Of a stretch of 37,918 bases of DNA, positions 6,729 through 16,010 are shown one piece after another (position 1 is the first letter of the stretch; the number at the start of each line of letters is the position of its first letter). The notes under the pieces are model-generated. The model was given only the letters and a program-made list of their open reading frames with translations, ran no database searches and was not told where the DNA came from. Source of the DNA: Candidatus Sulfopaludibacter sp. (GTDB lineage: Bacteria; Acidobacteriota; Terriglobia; Bryobacterales; Bryobacteraceae); NCBI GenBank assembly GCA_031292755.1, contig JARLGM010000051.1:1-37918 (forward strand). The letters run 5' to 3'. Both the position numbers and the translations under genes were made by a program.

Positions 6729-9339
6729 TTCATCCGCGGGACTACTGTTTTCAATTGGCGCGAATAGCGACGACGCAGAGGCGAACATCGCGCGGTTCCG
6801 GAGCTTACTAGGCAAGGATCTGGGTGATCTGAAGGGCGAGTTCGGGGCTTGGGCGGAAGAGATTCTGGGCGACCTGACGACGGTCAAGGGCGCGACGATC
6901 GCGCTGACGGCGGTTACGGCGGCGGGCGTGGTGGCGCTGGGGACGGCGATGGTGGAGACGACGGACCATTACGCGGATTACGTGGCGGAGGTGGAACGCG
7001 GGTCGAAGGCAACCGGAATTTCAACCGAGCGGATGAGCGGGTTGAAGTTCATGGCGGCCGAGACCGGGACCAGCTATGACTCTTTGGTTACGGGGCTGAC
7101 GCGGTTCAGTAGCACCATTGTCAAAGCGGCGGAGGGCGGCAAACAGCAGTCGGACGCATTCGCCGCGCTGGGGATCACACAGGCGCAGATCGCAGCGGGC
7201 GAGAAGGACATGATGCCGCTGCTGGACCTGGTGGCGGATCGGATGCACGCGCTGGGATCGCAGGTCGACAGGACAGCGATCGCGCGGGATCTGTTCAGCC
7301 GAGGCGGCGCGGCGCTGGTGCGGATGCTGAGCCTGGGGTCCGAGGGGATGAAAGAGTTCGAGGCGCGAGCTGCTGCGCTGGGTCTGACGGTGGAGATGCA
7401 GGACGTCGTGGCGATGGAGAAGTACCGGGCGGCGCTGGCGGCGGTGAAATCCCAACAGGAGGCACTGGATATCGAACTCGGGAAAAACTCGATTTCGGTA
7501 ATGACGGAGCTAAAGGAGGCGTGGGCAGGGCTTTGGATGACACTGAAGACCTTTCAGCCTAGCTCGATTCTGAGTTTCTGGGCGCAATGGGGTGCCAACG
7601 TCGGGAACTTGAAGGCCGAGATCGAGCAGACGGCGAAGGCCCTTGCCAACCTGCCTACGGGGCAGGGCGACGCGCTGGAGCACACCGCGAAGGCGGCGAA
7701 GGAGATGGTGAAAGACTTTCGCGGCTTCAACGAGGTGTTGGATGAGTACCAGGGAAAGATCGCGGAGGCGGCCGGCGGTGAGGCGAAGGTCACCGAAGAA
7801 ACGCGGCGCATGCAGGAAGCGCTGCAAAAGGCGCGGGACGAGTTCGAGAAGCTGAAGAGCGAAGGGAAACTGGACCCGGCGGAGATCGAGCGGCAGACGG
7901 AGCTGATGGCGGCGGCTGCGGCGAAGCTGCCGGAGGCCGTATTCGCGGCGTGGAATTCCTACTGGACAAAACAGGACGAAGCGGTTGCGGCAGCAGGGAA
8001 TCAGTTGCGGGAAACTTTGCTGAGGCAAGGCCAGCAAACCATGGCTGTTCAGGTAGCACTTCTCGAAATGGAGCGCAATGCCCGACTGGAGAAACTCCAC
8101 AAAGAAAAAGATGAGACGGCTGAAAACTTGGCGTTGGTAAATCAAATTTACCAGTCAGGGCTGAAGAAAATCGAGGACACCCAAGCAGCAGCGGTTTCGA
8201 AGGAAGGGCGTGATATCGATGCCAAGATTGCGGAACAAGGTGAACGCACCTTCGAATTGAGACGTTCTCAAGTTAGCCGTCAGATTGACGAATTGCGCGT
8301 CCAGCATGAGGAAAAGTACGGCATCGAGGAAGAGTACGAGCAAAAGCTGGACCAACTCAAAAAGGTTGAGCTGGATAAGATCGCGGCGGATGAGAAGCTG
8401 GCGGGCGACACGGAGCTGGCGCGGCTGCAGGAAGACCTGAAGCGGGTCGAGAGCGCGCATGAGACCAGCGAACAACGAATTGTGAGCGGATACCAGGCGG
8501 ACCTGGCGAAGTATGTGGCGATTGAGGAACGGAAGTCGCTGGCGCTGGCTGTGGGCGAGGCGCAGCGGGCGCAGATCAGCAAGGCGTTTGCGGCGATCCG
8601 GGAAGGGCTGCTGAATAAAGAGCAGCAGGATTTGCAGGCGCTGACAAACTCGACGGGGTGGCGCGGGGTGTTCGGGCAGGAATTCGCGCAGATGATTCGC
8701 GGGAACGAGAATCTGCTGAAGGAATGGTCTACCAGCACAAACCAGAGCGCCATGATGGTGAAGGTGACGCTGGAGGCGCTGAAGGAGACGGCGCATCAGA
8801 CCTTCGACCAAATGGCCAAGGGTATGGGCCAGAACATCGCACACGCGGTGATCTACAGCAAGAGCATCGGGCAGGCGATGAAGGCAGTGCTGGAGAGCAC
8901 GCTGGAGAGCCTGGCGGCGCAGGCGATCACGTACGCGATTTTCTCGACGGCGTTGGGCTTCACGGACCTGGCGGAGGGCAACGAAGCCGGCGCGGCGGCG
9001 GCATTTACGGCGGCGGCGATCTGGGCGAGTGTAGGAGCGGCCGCGGCGATCTCTGGCAGGGCGCTGGCGGGGTCGGGCGGCGGGGCAGGTGGTTCGGGTG
9101 CCGGGACAAGCGGGCCGGGCTCCTACGGGTCGCAAACGGCCGCAGCGAGTGCGGATCAGGGGAGCGCGATCCCAGCGCCGAACGCGGGTGGGCGAAACGT
9201 ACAGGTGAACGTTTACGGGCATGTGGTGGGGACGAGCGGGGTCGGCGAGCTGTGCTCAATGATCAATGACGCTGTGATTAACGGAGACCAACCGTTGACG
9301 GCGACGAACACTAAGACGGGCGTGCAGGTCAATCGCTAG
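6718..9339 (+). CDS. Phage tail tape-measure protein
   Basis: The tape-measure protein sets tail length and is threaded through the tail tube. The ATG at 6718 is chosen because AAGGAGGGG (6707-6715) sits just upstream; earlier codons in frame lack this. The product is 873 aa. An N-terminal FSIGANSDDAEANIARFRSL segment is followed by a hydrophobic patch at about residues 55-75 and a tape-measure core with KATGISTERMSGLKFMA. Long Glu/Lys/Gln-rich coiled coils run from about residue 250 to 640. A hydrophobic Ala-rich stretch lies at about 720-785, then a Gly/Ser-rich linker and a C-terminal globular end. The layout is typical of long-tailed phages. The chaperone and tube genes that normally precede it are missing. 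Of all the phage genes it has the clearest ribosome site. Confidence 0.82.
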   Translation: MAFDSSAGLLFSIGANSDDAEANIARFRSLLGKDLGDLKGEFGAWAEEILGDLTTVKGATIALTAVTAAGVVALGTAMVETTDHYADYVAEVERGSKATGISTERMSGLKFMAAETGTSYDSLVTGLTRFSSTIVKAAEGGKQQSDAFAALGITQAQIAAGEKDMMPLLDLVADRMHALGSQVDRTAIARDLFSRGGAALVRMLSLGSEGMKEFEARAAALGLTVEMQDVVAMEKYRAALAAVKSQQEALDIELGKNSISVMTELKEAWAGLWMTLKTFQPSSILSFWAQWGANVGNLKAEIEQTAKALANLPTGQGDALEHTAKAAKEMVKDFRGFNEVLDEYQGKIAEAAGGEAKVTEETRRMQEALQKARDEFEKLKSEGKLDPAEIERQTELMAAAAAKLPEAVFAAWNSYWTKQDEAVAAAGNQLRETLLRQGQQTMAVQVALLEMERNARLEKLHKEKDETAENLALVNQIYQSGLKKIEDTQAAAVSKEGRDIDAKIAEQGERTFELRRSQVSRQIDELRVQHEEKYGIEEEYEQKLDQLKKVELDKIAADEKLAGDTELARLQEDLKRVESAHETSEQRIVSGYQADLAKYVAIEERKSLALAVGEAQRAQISKAFAAIREGLLNKEQQDLQALTNSTGWRGVFGQEFAQMIRGNENLLKEWSTSTNQSAMMVKVTLEALKETAHQTFDQMAKGMGQNIAHAVIYSKSIGQAMKAVLESTLESLAAQAITYAIFSTALGFTDLAEGNEAGAAAAFTAAAIWASVGAAAAISGRALAGSGGGAGGSGAGTSGPGSYGSQTAAASADQGSAIPAPNAGGRNVQVNVYGHVVGTSGVGELCSMINDAVINGDQPLTATNTKTGVQVNR

Positions 9340-9347
9340 GCAACCTT

Positions 9348-9566
9348 ATGGAGCGCGCTCATTTCTTTTTCGTGGTTACGGCACCGGCGGGCACCGATAA
9401 GATCACTTTCCAGCTCCTGACCGGCAACAGCGAGGCCGGGGGTGAGCGTTTACACCGGAATCTTGATGCGTGGCGGGACCGCTTTGGGGTTCCACTATTC
9501 AGCACGGGTTTTTGCAATGATAGCAACTTTCGAAAAGAGCATTTAGGAGGCGATGGCGATAACTGA
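9348..9566 (+). CDS. Small hypothetical protein after the tape-measure gene
   Basis: A 72-aa frame with ATG at 9348, 8 bases after the tape-measure stop and on the same strand. I do not recognise the sequence; it has a short beta-like N-terminus (HFFFVVTAPAG). There is no clear ribosome site. It could be a small tail protein or the shortened remnant of a larger tail gene, since the region to its right contains no more phage genes. Low confidence. Confidence 0.3.
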   Translation: MERAHFFFVVTAPAGTDKITFQLLTGNSEAGGERLHRNLDAWRDRFGVPLFSTGFCNDSNFRKEHLGGDGDN

Positions 9567-9598
9567 CTGATTCCCTCCTGAATTGAAGCTTGGCTAAA

Positions 9599-9626
9599 CT
9601 GGCGTGCTGCGAAAGTGGCACGCTAG
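9599..9626. terminator. Hairpin between convergent prophage and asmA-like genes
   Basis: The arms 9599-9607 and 9618-9626 pair over 9 bp with one G.U around a 10-nt loop. On the + strand a TTGTGTGTCT tract follows, only moderately U-rich; on the - strand TTTAGCC follows. It lies between two convergent genes, where a bidirectional terminator would be useful. Confidence 0.4.
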
Positions 9627-9664
9627 TTGTGTGTCTGGGTAGCCTTTCGCGCAATTTTGGCTCA

Positions 9665-9702
9665 GTGCCAAATAATGTGCAAATTCGTGACAAATAATGT
9701 GC
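9665..9702. repeat. Two 16-bp direct repeats at 22-bp pitch (transposase-site-like)
   Basis: GTGCCAAATAATGTGC (9665-9680) and GTGACAAATAATGTGC (9687-9702) differ at one base and lie 22 bp apart. Mu, Tn7/Tn5053 and IS21-type transposases bind end repeats of about this size and pitch. They sit directly between the last prophage ORF and the asmA-like gene, so they probably mark an element end. No second copy is visible near the left edge of the window. Confidence 0.55.
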
Positions 9703-9711
9703 GCGGCTTTA

Positions 9712-11286
9712 CTACTTCTTGCCTCCGATGAGACCTCTGAGCAAACCACCCGCTAAACCTTTGATCTCGTCCTTCACCACCGCTTTCACGTCGGGCCGGA
9801 AGACCGGGTCGGCGGCGGTTCCCTGCACGGTGAACGGGATGGGCTCGTTGCGAAGGCCGGCGGCGAATCCGGAAGTCTCCACCATGGCTTGCATTTTGAA
9901 ATCGAGGGCATTCTCCGGACTGACGGTTCCCGCGCCCTGCATTTCGCCGATGGCCGGCACAATCAACTTTATATCGCTTGCGTCCGTACCTTCCGGGGCC
10001 ACGCGGAGAATCACGCTGAGTTCCTGGACATCCATGTTGGGGCCACCTTTGATGCCGGCCAGTTTTTCGATGGATGCCATTTTCGAAGGCAGGTCGAAGC
10101 CCGCGAGTCTGGCATTGCTGACCGCGAGCGAGCCGCCCGAGACCAGCTTGTCAGTGGGGCCATCCATGGAAAGATTCGCGCTGGCGGTGCCGCTCTGCAG
10201 CGTAGCGCCGGCGGGCAGGACCACGCCGAGCGCGGGCAGCATGGCGGCCAGTTCAGTGAGCGGCATACCCGGCCCGTTGAGGGTCATGTGGACTACCATG
10301 GCCTCTTGCTGCTCGGCGTAGGTTCCGGCGAGCGAGGCGGTCGCGCCGCCGACGTGGATGCCGGCATGGTGCACGGTGCCGGAATGCTTCCGCAGATCAT
10401 GATCCACGGCGAAATCCACCTCCACCGGACGTTGCGCCGGAGTGCCGTTTCTGGCCATTTTCAGCTTCTCGGCCTTGAGCTTGCCTTTCAGGCGCATCAG
10501 GCGGCCGTCCGAATCGCCGGCCGCATCGATCGAAACCAGCCCGGCGAGTTGCGGCGCGATATCGTTCATCCCGGAGGCAGCCAGGTCGAGTTGCGCGATG
10601 TGCAGGGTCGCCCTTACGGGAGTCATGGCGGCGTCGTCCTGGTTGATGGGTCCGGCACTCCCGGCGAGAGCGAGGGTGCCGCCGCCGCCCACATGGGTGG
10701 AGATGGAAAAGGGAAAGGCCGTGGTGGCGGAAAAATTCTGAAGTTCGATATTGACCTGTTCCAGCACCAGGGGTTTCCAATGGCCCAGAGTGCGGCCCAG
10801 AGTCACGCGGCCATTGGTGATGCGGACGAGTTGTACCGAAAGATCCAGCGAGGCTTTATCGGGCGCGGCGGCGGGTGGAGGCGCGGATTTCGCGCCCTTG
10901 GCTCCGAGGCTGGAAAAATTCCAGGCGCCGCCGGGCGCCTGCACCAGAACGATCTCGGGTTGATCGAGCGTGATATCTTTCACGTTCAGCTTGTGCGAAA
11001 AGATAAACGGCAGCAGTTCCACGCCGACATTCAGCGATTTGGCGCGCACGAATGCGGGCTTGCCGAAATGCGGATCGTCGGCCACAAACAGATCGTCCGC
11101 CGTGACACTGCCCGAAAGGATGGAGAGTTTCAGATTCCCCAGTTTCACTTCTCGTCCCAACGCCGCAGTCAGGCTGGATTCCAGCGTGGGCTTAAATTGA
11201 TTCACGTTGATCAGAAACGGCAGGCTGACGATCACGATTAGTAACGCAGCCACCGCAATCCCTATCCATCGCACGGTGCGTTTCAT
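9712..11286 (-). CDS. AsmA-family protein
   Basis: AsmA-like proteins are inner-membrane-anchored [11 protein letters not shown] proteins linked to outer-membrane assembly and phospholipid transfer. The 524-aa product has one N-terminal membrane anchor at about residues 8-28 (GIAVAALLIVIVSLPFLINV). The AsmA N-terminal signature follows (NQFKPTLESSLTAALGREVKLGNLKLSI...), then repeated beta-strand segments and a C-terminal AsmA_2-like part ending LLRGLIGGKK. The ATG at 11286 gives the anchor at the correct distance. It is transcribed divergently from the mscS-like gene, with 30 bp between the starts. The 3' end abuts the prophage edge, yet the C-terminus looks natural, so insertion probably occurred just outside the gene. 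Confidence 0.8.
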   Translation of the reverse strand: MKRTVRWIGIAVAALLIVIVSLPFLINVNQFKPTLESSLTAALGREVKLGNLKLSILSGSVTADDLFVADDPHFGKPAFVRAKSLNVGVELLPFIFSHKLNVKDITLDQPEIVLVQAPGGAWNFSSLGAKGAKSAPPPAAAPDKASLDLSVQLVRITNGRVTLGRTLGHWKPLVLEQVNIELQNFSATTAFPFSISTHVGGGGTLALAGSAGPINQDDAAMTPVRATLHIAQLDLAASGMNDIAPQLAGLVSIDAAGDSDGRLMRLKGKLKAEKLKMARNGTPAQRPVEVDFAVDHDLRKHSGTVHHAGIHVGGATASLAGTYAEQQEAMVVHMTLNGPGMPLTELAAMLPALGVVLPAGATLQSGTASANLSMDGPTDKLVSGGSLAVSNARLAGFDLPSKMASIEKLAGIKGGPNMDVQELSVILRVAPEGTDASDIKLIVPAIGEMQGAGTVSPENALDFKMQAMVETSGFAAGLRNEPIPFTVQGTAADPVFRPDVKAVVKDEIKGLAGGLLRGLIGGKK

Positions 11287-11316
11287 ATGCTATCGAGTGT
11301 ACTCTCGTAAGAGCGT

Positions 11317-13035
11317 ATGCGGTGGTCGAAAAATCTCCCGGCAATTCTGGCGTCTGTCCTACTGGCGGTGTGCCTGCTGGCATGGCTCGAGACTGGCAAT
11401 ACCGGCAGCGCGGTTAGCGGCAAGAAGGCGGCCAACTCGCAGGCGGTGGTAGATGATAGTCTGCTGCGCACCGCGCGCGAGATGGCGGCGATGGCCGACA
11501 CGCCGGAGGAGCAGGACGATGCTCGCGAGGCATTGCACCTGGCCGATCATGCGTTGGACCAGGCCTTCGCCACAGCGCTGCGGCAGGCGCAGGAGGCGCC
11601 CCCTCCGGCCAGCGCGGATCTACGGGAGCTGAATGCGCAGATCGACAGGTTGAAGTCCGCAATCGCCGCCGATGCGACGCGGGTGGCGCAACTGACCAAG
11701 GATGCCGCTGCCAACGAGGAAGCCGGGGAGCAACTGCAACTGGCCGCTGCCCAGAAGACCCTGGATACGGACGAACTGGACGACGCCGAGCAGGATCGCG
11801 CGCGCCAGGGTGGGGATCGCAGCGTCACGATCGAACGCGCCCTGCAGCAGCACGAGAGCGATCAGAAAGCGGCGCCGCCGCTCCCAAAGCTTACGGATAA
11901 CTCCGGTGTGGCGACGGTGGCCGGGCAGGTGCGGGTCTGGTTCGCGCTTGCGAGCCGCGAGCGGTTGCTGCGACAGGCACAGCAGCAGGCTCTGGATCAG
12001 GCTGGCGCGGTAGCGGCTCAACACAACACGCTGGATCGGAGGGCCGGCGGCCCGGATTCCGCAGCGCCCGCTGGAGAGACCACCGCTCTGCAGGTGGCGC
12101 GACTGCATCGGCTTTCCAGCCAGCGGAAGACGCTGGCCGAATTCGACAAGCGGGTGCAGGACTGCCAGCAACTGGCAAACGTCTACAAAACCTGGAGCGA
12201 CGTGGTGGCCGCCCGCCGGCGCGGCGTCCTGCACCAGGTGCTGGGGTCGCTGGGGATCATCTTCGCCATTGTGCTGGCAGTGTTGGGGATCGACCGCGCG
12301 ATTCGCCACGCGTTCCACCAGGCCGATCGCAAGCGCCTGCAACAGATGCGAATGCTGGCCACCGTGGCGGTGCAACTGCTGGCGGTGGCGGCGATTCTGC
12401 TGATTCTGTTCGGACCGCCGACACAGCTTTCGACCATCATCGGGCTGGCGACGGCGGGGCTCACGCTGGTGATGAGGGATTTCATCGTAGCCTTCTTCGG
12501 CTGGTTTACGCTGATGGGAAAGAACGGAATTCGCGTGGGCGATTGGGTTGAAGTGGAAGGCGTAAGCGGCGAGGTGATCGAAATCGGCATTCTGAAGACG
12601 GTGCTGCTGGAGAGGGGCAACGCGTCGGCGGATGGCCATCCTACGGGGCGGCACGTGACCTTCTCCAATTCGTTCGCCATGGAGCAGCACTACTTCAACT
12701 TCTCGACATCGAACCAATGGTTGTGGGATCAGTTCGCTGTGACCCTGCCGATGGGCGGCGATCCTTACCGGACGGTGCAGCAGATCCACGACATTGTGGA
12801 GCGGGAAACGCGGGCCGACGCCGCGGGCGCGACCGAAGATTGGGAGCGCGTGGCGTCCAAATACGGGGGGAGCACCTTTTCGGCCAAACCGGCGGTAGAT
12901 TTGCGGCCCTCCGGGCTGGGGCTGGATGTAGTGGTTCGCTATATTACGCGGGCGCCGGAGCGCGATGCCATGAAGTCGCGCCTGTTCCAGGAGATCGTGG
13001 ATTTGCTGCACAAGGGGGAGGACGCGGTCAAATGA
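11317..13035 (+). CDS. MscS-family mechanosensitive channel with long N-terminal [11 protein letters not shown] region
   Basis: MscS-type channels open under membrane tension to release solutes in hypo-osmotic shock. The 572-aa product starts with a signal anchor (about residues 8-25). An Ala/Gln/Asp-rich, coiled-coil-prone region follows to about residue 300. Membrane helices lie at about 308-325, 345-365 and 370-400. The last contains the pore-lining type helix (STIIGLATAGLTLVMRDFIV). The MscS beta-domain follows (IRVGDWVEVEGVSGEVIEIG, about 408-427), then the cytoplasmic alpha/beta domain. Compared with small MscS (286 aa) it has a large extracytoplasmic extension, as in MscK or YbdG-like variants. 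The start is ATG 11317. The 3' end overlaps a decayed fic gene. Confidence 0.85.
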   Translation: MRWSKNLPAILASVLLAVCLLAWLETGNTGSAVSGKKAANSQAVVDDSLLRTAREMAAMADTPEEQDDAREALHLADHALDQAFATALRQAQEAPPPASADLRELNAQIDRLKSAIAADATRVAQLTKDAAANEEAGEQLQLAAAQKTLDTDELDDAEQDRARQGGDRSVTIERALQQHESDQKAAPPLPKLTDNSGVATVAGQVRVWFALASRERLLRQAQQQALDQAGAVAAQHNTLDRRAGGPDSAAPAGETTALQVARLHRLSSQRKTLAEFDKRVQDCQQLANVYKTWSDVVAARRRGVLHQVLGSLGIIFAIVLAVLGIDRAIRHAFHQADRKRLQQMRMLATVAVQLLAVAAILLILFGPPTQLSTIIGLATAGLTLVMRDFIVAFFGWFTLMGKNGIRVGDWVEVEGVSGEVIEIGILKTVLLERGNASADGHPTGRHVTFSNSFAMEQHYFNFSTSNQWLWDQFAVTLPMGGDPYRTVQQIHDIVERETRADAAGATEDWERVASKYGGSTFSAKPAVDLRPSGLGLDVVVRYITRAPERDAMKSRLFQEIVDLLHKGEDAVK

Positions 13036-13578
13036 GCGTGCGCCGCGGTAGTCCGCCTTCTCGTCCGAACGCACGACGAGCGGAAACCAATCCGCTTTGA
13101 GGAAGATCAGGCTCGCTGTCCATCTCAGATGCGAAATGCTCGGGAGGGTCGTATTCATGCATCGCTCTGTCGAAAATCGTCGGACTGTTGGGCAGCGTTT
13201 TGTATACGCCGCTTTCAAGTGGGACCTCGATCTTCTCGCCCGACGGCGTTATCGCGATGGTGACGTCCTGATGCCGCAGCAGTCCGGCGTGGAGTCCCTT
13301 GATATAGCTTGTGAGCTTGCGGTCACCCATGATGAACTCGAAAAGCCGAACAGCGTCTGGGTCACTCCTCGATCAAATACATAGACGCCCTCGATCCCCG
13401 TCTCAATCGCGCATTCGCGTTTCAGCCTCTGATGAAACTCCTCGAGCGCTTCCCGGTCTGCGAGGTTGTCCTTCCGCTGCATCCAAATCCGATGGAGTGG
13501 ACCGAGTTCGTTGTTCGAGAGCGGACGAACGTCCTCGGGGAGATCCTCGATCTCCCGCCATTTGTAGTCCTTGGCCAT
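13034..13578 (-). pseudogene. Fic-family (AMPylase-type) gene remnant lacking the active-site block
   Basis: Fic proteins transfer AMP or related groups onto targets using an HPFxDGNGR motif. Three collinear pieces are seen in different frames. 13578 to about 13345 gives the N-terminus (MAKDYKWREIEDLPEDVRPL ... GVYVFDRGVTQTLF). From about 13345 to 13120 gives FEFIMGDRKLTSYIKGLHAG through to PPEHFASEMD. From about 13110 to 13034 gives ASLIFLKADWFPLVVRSDEK, the segment that normally follows the active site. The stretch between SEMD and ASLIFLK, which should hold HPFxDGNGR, is cleanly missing, and so is the linker between QTLF and FEFI. No complete frame remains. The gene reads into the 3' end of the mscS-like gene. 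The family call rests on remembered Fic sequence patterns. Confidence 0.75.
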
Positions 13579-13612
13579 GGATTGGCACCATCGTACAACA
13601 CTGCTGGTCGGC

Positions 13613-13618
13613 TATAAT
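13613..13618 (+). promoter_or_regulatory. Perfect -10 element (TATAAT) upstream of the oxidoreductase gene
   Basis: TATAAT at 13613-13618 lies 38 bp before the chosen ATG at 13657. No good -35 hexamer is found 16-18 bp upstream; TTGGCA at 13582 is too far (25 bp). A GAAGGAG ribosome site at 13641-13647 follows. In this GC-rich sequence a perfect -10 stands out. Confidence 0.5.
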
Positions 13619-13656
13619 CGGGATTGTCCTCCGCAACAATGAAGGAGTACCTTTCC

Positions 13657-14865
13657 ATGCAGTCTCGGCGTAATTTCATCAACAGTGTAGCCGGCGGATT
13701 GGCGGGCACCTTTGCCGCTTCCAACGTGCTGGGCGCGAACGATCGCATCCGTCTCGGAATTATCGGCCCCGGCGCGCGCGGGTCGGAGATTCTGCGCCAG
13801 GCGCTGGCCCTGGAAAACGTGGAGTGCATCGGCGCGGCCGATGTCTACACACGCCGCCTGGAACAGGCCAAACAGATCGCTCCCAACGCCAAGACTTACC
13901 TGGACTATCACCGCATGCTGGAAGATAAGGACATCGACGCCGTCCTGATCGCCACGCCCCAGCATCTGCATTGCGAATGCTTCATCGCCGCGCTGGACGC
14001 GGGCAAGCACGTTTACCAGGAAAAGACGATGGCGTTCACGGTGGAACACGCCAAGAAGATGCGCGCCGCGTACCAAAAGGCCGGCGAAAAGCGAGCGGTG
14101 CAGATTGGCCACCAGTGGACCTCCACCGGCCAGTTGCCCGATGCGCTCAGCTTCCTGAAGCCCGAGTTGATGGGCAAAATCACGGCGATTCAAGCGCGCA
14201 TGTACCGTAACACGCCGCACGGAAAGCCACAGTGGGCACGCCTGATCGAACCGGACATGACCCCGGAAAACATTGTGTGGAAATCCTTCCTGGGCAGCGC
14301 GCCGCCGCACGCCTTCGACGCCAACCGCTACATCAACTGGCGCTACTTCTGGGATTATTCGGGCGGCAACGTATACGAGAACATGTGCCACCAGCTTTCA
14401 TTCTGGTACAAGGCGATGAACCTGAGCATTCCGGCGCGCGTCACCATGACCGGCGGCTTGTACCTGTGGAAGGACGGCCGCGAAGTGCCCGACACGATGA
14501 ACGTTGCCATGGAGCACAACGAAGAACTGCTGTTCAGTTGGGATTCCGGCTTCGGCAACGATCAACTCCGCGTCACCGAAGACGTGCTGGGCGACAACGG
14601 CACTCTCTCCCACACGCCGCAAGGCATCCGCTACACGCCGCAAAAAGTGAATCGCAGGGACGGCAATGAAATGGTGGGCGCCACGCGCAGCGACCCCAAG
14701 GCCCACATGCAGAATTTCATCGACAATATTCGCGGCGCCAGTTCGCAGATCGCCTGTCCGTTCGACATCGGATTCCGCGTTGCCATCGCCTGCCGCATGG
14801 CCGTGGACAGCTATCGTTTGGGACGCACGATGCACTGGGACGCGGCCAGGGAAGAGATCGTCTAA
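13657..14865 (+). CDS. Tat-exported Gfo/Idh/MocA-family oxidoreductase
   Basis: These NAD(P)-dependent enzymes act on sugars and related polyols, and many acidobacterial members are secreted. The ATG at 13657 is chosen because GAAGGAG (13641-13647) lies 9 bases upstream and because it places a twin-arginine signal at the N-terminus ([17 protein letters not shown]). An upstream ATG at 13639 is possible. The Rossmann dinucleotide site follows ([16 protein letters not shown]). ATPQHLHCE and the EK of [10 protein letters not shown] are the family's NAD-pocket and catalytic-lysine regions. The mature part (about 400 aa) has the usual C-terminal alpha/beta domain. The substrate cannot be told. It precedes the acyl-CoA dehydrogenase by 2 bases, so both may share the promoter at 13613. 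Confidence 0.85.
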   Translation: MQSRRNFINSVAGGLAGTFAASNVLGANDRIRLGIIGPGARGSEILRQALALENVECIGAADVYTRRLEQAKQIAPNAKTYLDYHRMLEDKDIDAVLIATPQHLHCECFIAALDAGKHVYQEKTMAFTVEHAKKMRAAYQKAGEKRAVQIGHQWTSTGQLPDALSFLKPELMGKITAIQARMYRNTPHGKPQWARLIEPDMTPENIVWKSFLGSAPPHAFDANRYINWRYFWDYSGGNVYENMCHQLSFWYKAMNLSIPARVTMTGGLYLWKDGREVPDTMNVAMEHNEELLFSWDSGFGNDQLRVTEDVLGDNGTLSHTPQGIRYTPQKVNRRDGNEMVGATRSDPKAHMQNFIDNIRGASSQIACPFDIGFRVAIACRMAVDSYRLGRTMHWDAAREEIV

Positions 14866-14867
14866 GC

Positions 14868-16010
14868 GTGGATTTCGAGCACACCCCCGAGCAGATTCAG
14901 TTGCGCAAGTCGGTCCGGGAATTCGCCGAGGCCGAAATTGCGCCGCACGTCATGGAGTGGGACGAAACCCAGACGTTTCCGCTGGAGGTAGTCCGCAAAC
15001 TCGGCAAACTCGGGTACATGGGTTCCATCTTCCCGGAAGAATCGGGCGGCGCGGGGATGGGGTACATCGAGTACTCCATTATCATCGAGGAACTCTCCCG
15101 AGTGGATGGGTCGGTGGGGATCATCGTGGCGGCCCACACGTCGCTGTGTTCGAACCACATCTATAAGATGGGCAGCGAGGAACAGCGGAAGCGCTACCTG
15201 CCAAAACTGGCTACCGGCGAGTGGATCGGATGTTGGTCGCTGACGGAGCCGGAGGCCGGGTCTGACGCGGCCGGAACGCGCACTAAGGCAGTGTTGGAAG
15301 ACGGCGTCTGGATTCTGAATGGCGCCAAGACATTCACCACCAACGCGCATTACGCCGACGTCTGCGTGGCCATGGCGGTGACGGACAGGGCCGCGGCACA
15401 GCACGGAATTTCGGCCTTCGTCATAGAAGCGGGCACGCCGGGTTTCCGCTGCGGCAAGAAGGAAAACAAACTCGGGCTGCGCGCCAGCGCCACCGGAGAG
15501 GTCATTTTCGAAGGCTGCCGACTGGCTCGAGAGCAATTACTGGGCAAGCTGAACAATGGATTCGTGGACAGCCTCAAAATTCTGGATGGCGGACGCATTT
15601 CCATTGCCGCGCTCTCCATCGGGATGGCACAAGGGGCGTACGATGCGGCGCTCCGCTATTCGAAGTTGCGGAAGCAGTTCGGGCGTCCGATTTCCGAATT
15701 TCAGGCCATCCAGCACAAACTGGTGGACATGGCGGTGGATCTGGATGCCGCGCGCCTGCTGAATTACCGGGCGGCGTGGATGTTGGATCGCGGCATGAGG
15801 GTGACGCGCGAATCGGCCAGCGCCAAGCTGTTCGCTTCCGAAGCGGCCGTGCGCATTGCGGGCGAGGCCGTCCAGATTCACGGCGGCTACGGGTTCATTA
15901 AAGATTATCCGGTGGAGAAGTTTTACCGCGACGTCAAACTCTGCACGATCGGGGAAGGCACCAGCGAGATTCAACGCCTGGTGATTGCCCGGCAACTATT
16001 GAAAAGCTAA
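14868..16010 (+). CDS. Acyl-CoA dehydrogenase (short/branched-chain type)
   Basis: FAD-dependent alpha,beta-oxidation of acyl-CoA thioesters, passing electrons to ETF. The length of 380 aa is typical. Visible signatures are [17 protein letters not shown] (FAD/substrate loop), [34 protein letters not shown] and [20 protein letters not shown]. The catalytic base is probably the Glu of GEGTSEIQ near the C-terminus, the position used by short- and medium-chain enzymes. The start is GTG 14868, two bases after the previous stop. Its stop overlaps the next start (TAATG), and the neighbour acts in methylmalonyl-CoA metabolism. A branched-chain or short-chain acyl-CoA feeding propionyl-CoA is a reasonable guess at the substrate. 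Confidence 0.9.
   Translation: MDFEHTPEQIQLRKSVREFAEAEIAPHVMEWDETQTFPLEVVRKLGKLGYMGSIFPEESGGAGMGYIEYSIIIEELSRVDGSVGIIVAAHTSLCSNHIYKMGSEEQRKRYLPKLATGEWIGCWSLTEPEAGSDAAGTRTKAVLEDGVWILNGAKTFTTNAHYADVCVAMAVTDRAAAQHGISAFVIEAGTPGFRCGKKENKLGLRASATGEVIFEGCRLAREQLLGKLNNGFVDSLKILDGGRISIAALSIGMAQGAYDAALRYSKLRKQFGRPISEFQAIQHKLVDMAVDLDAARLLNYRAAWMLDRGMRVTRESASAKLFASEAAVRIAGEAVQIHGGYGFIKDYPVEKFYRDVKLCTIGEGTSEIQRLVIARQLLKS

Noticed and set aside
25..9702. Possible inverted ends ATTTGTC at the left edge (about 29-35) and GACAAAT at 9690-9696
   Set aside because: Only 7 bases match exactly and the orientation is opposite to that of Tn5053-type ends; chance cannot be excluded.
9889..11241. 450-codon forward frame opposite the asmA-like gene
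   Set aside because: It is antisense to a convincing AsmA protein with membrane anchor and family signature; high GC makes long mirror frames common, and the translation is His/Gly/Arg-rich without any motif.
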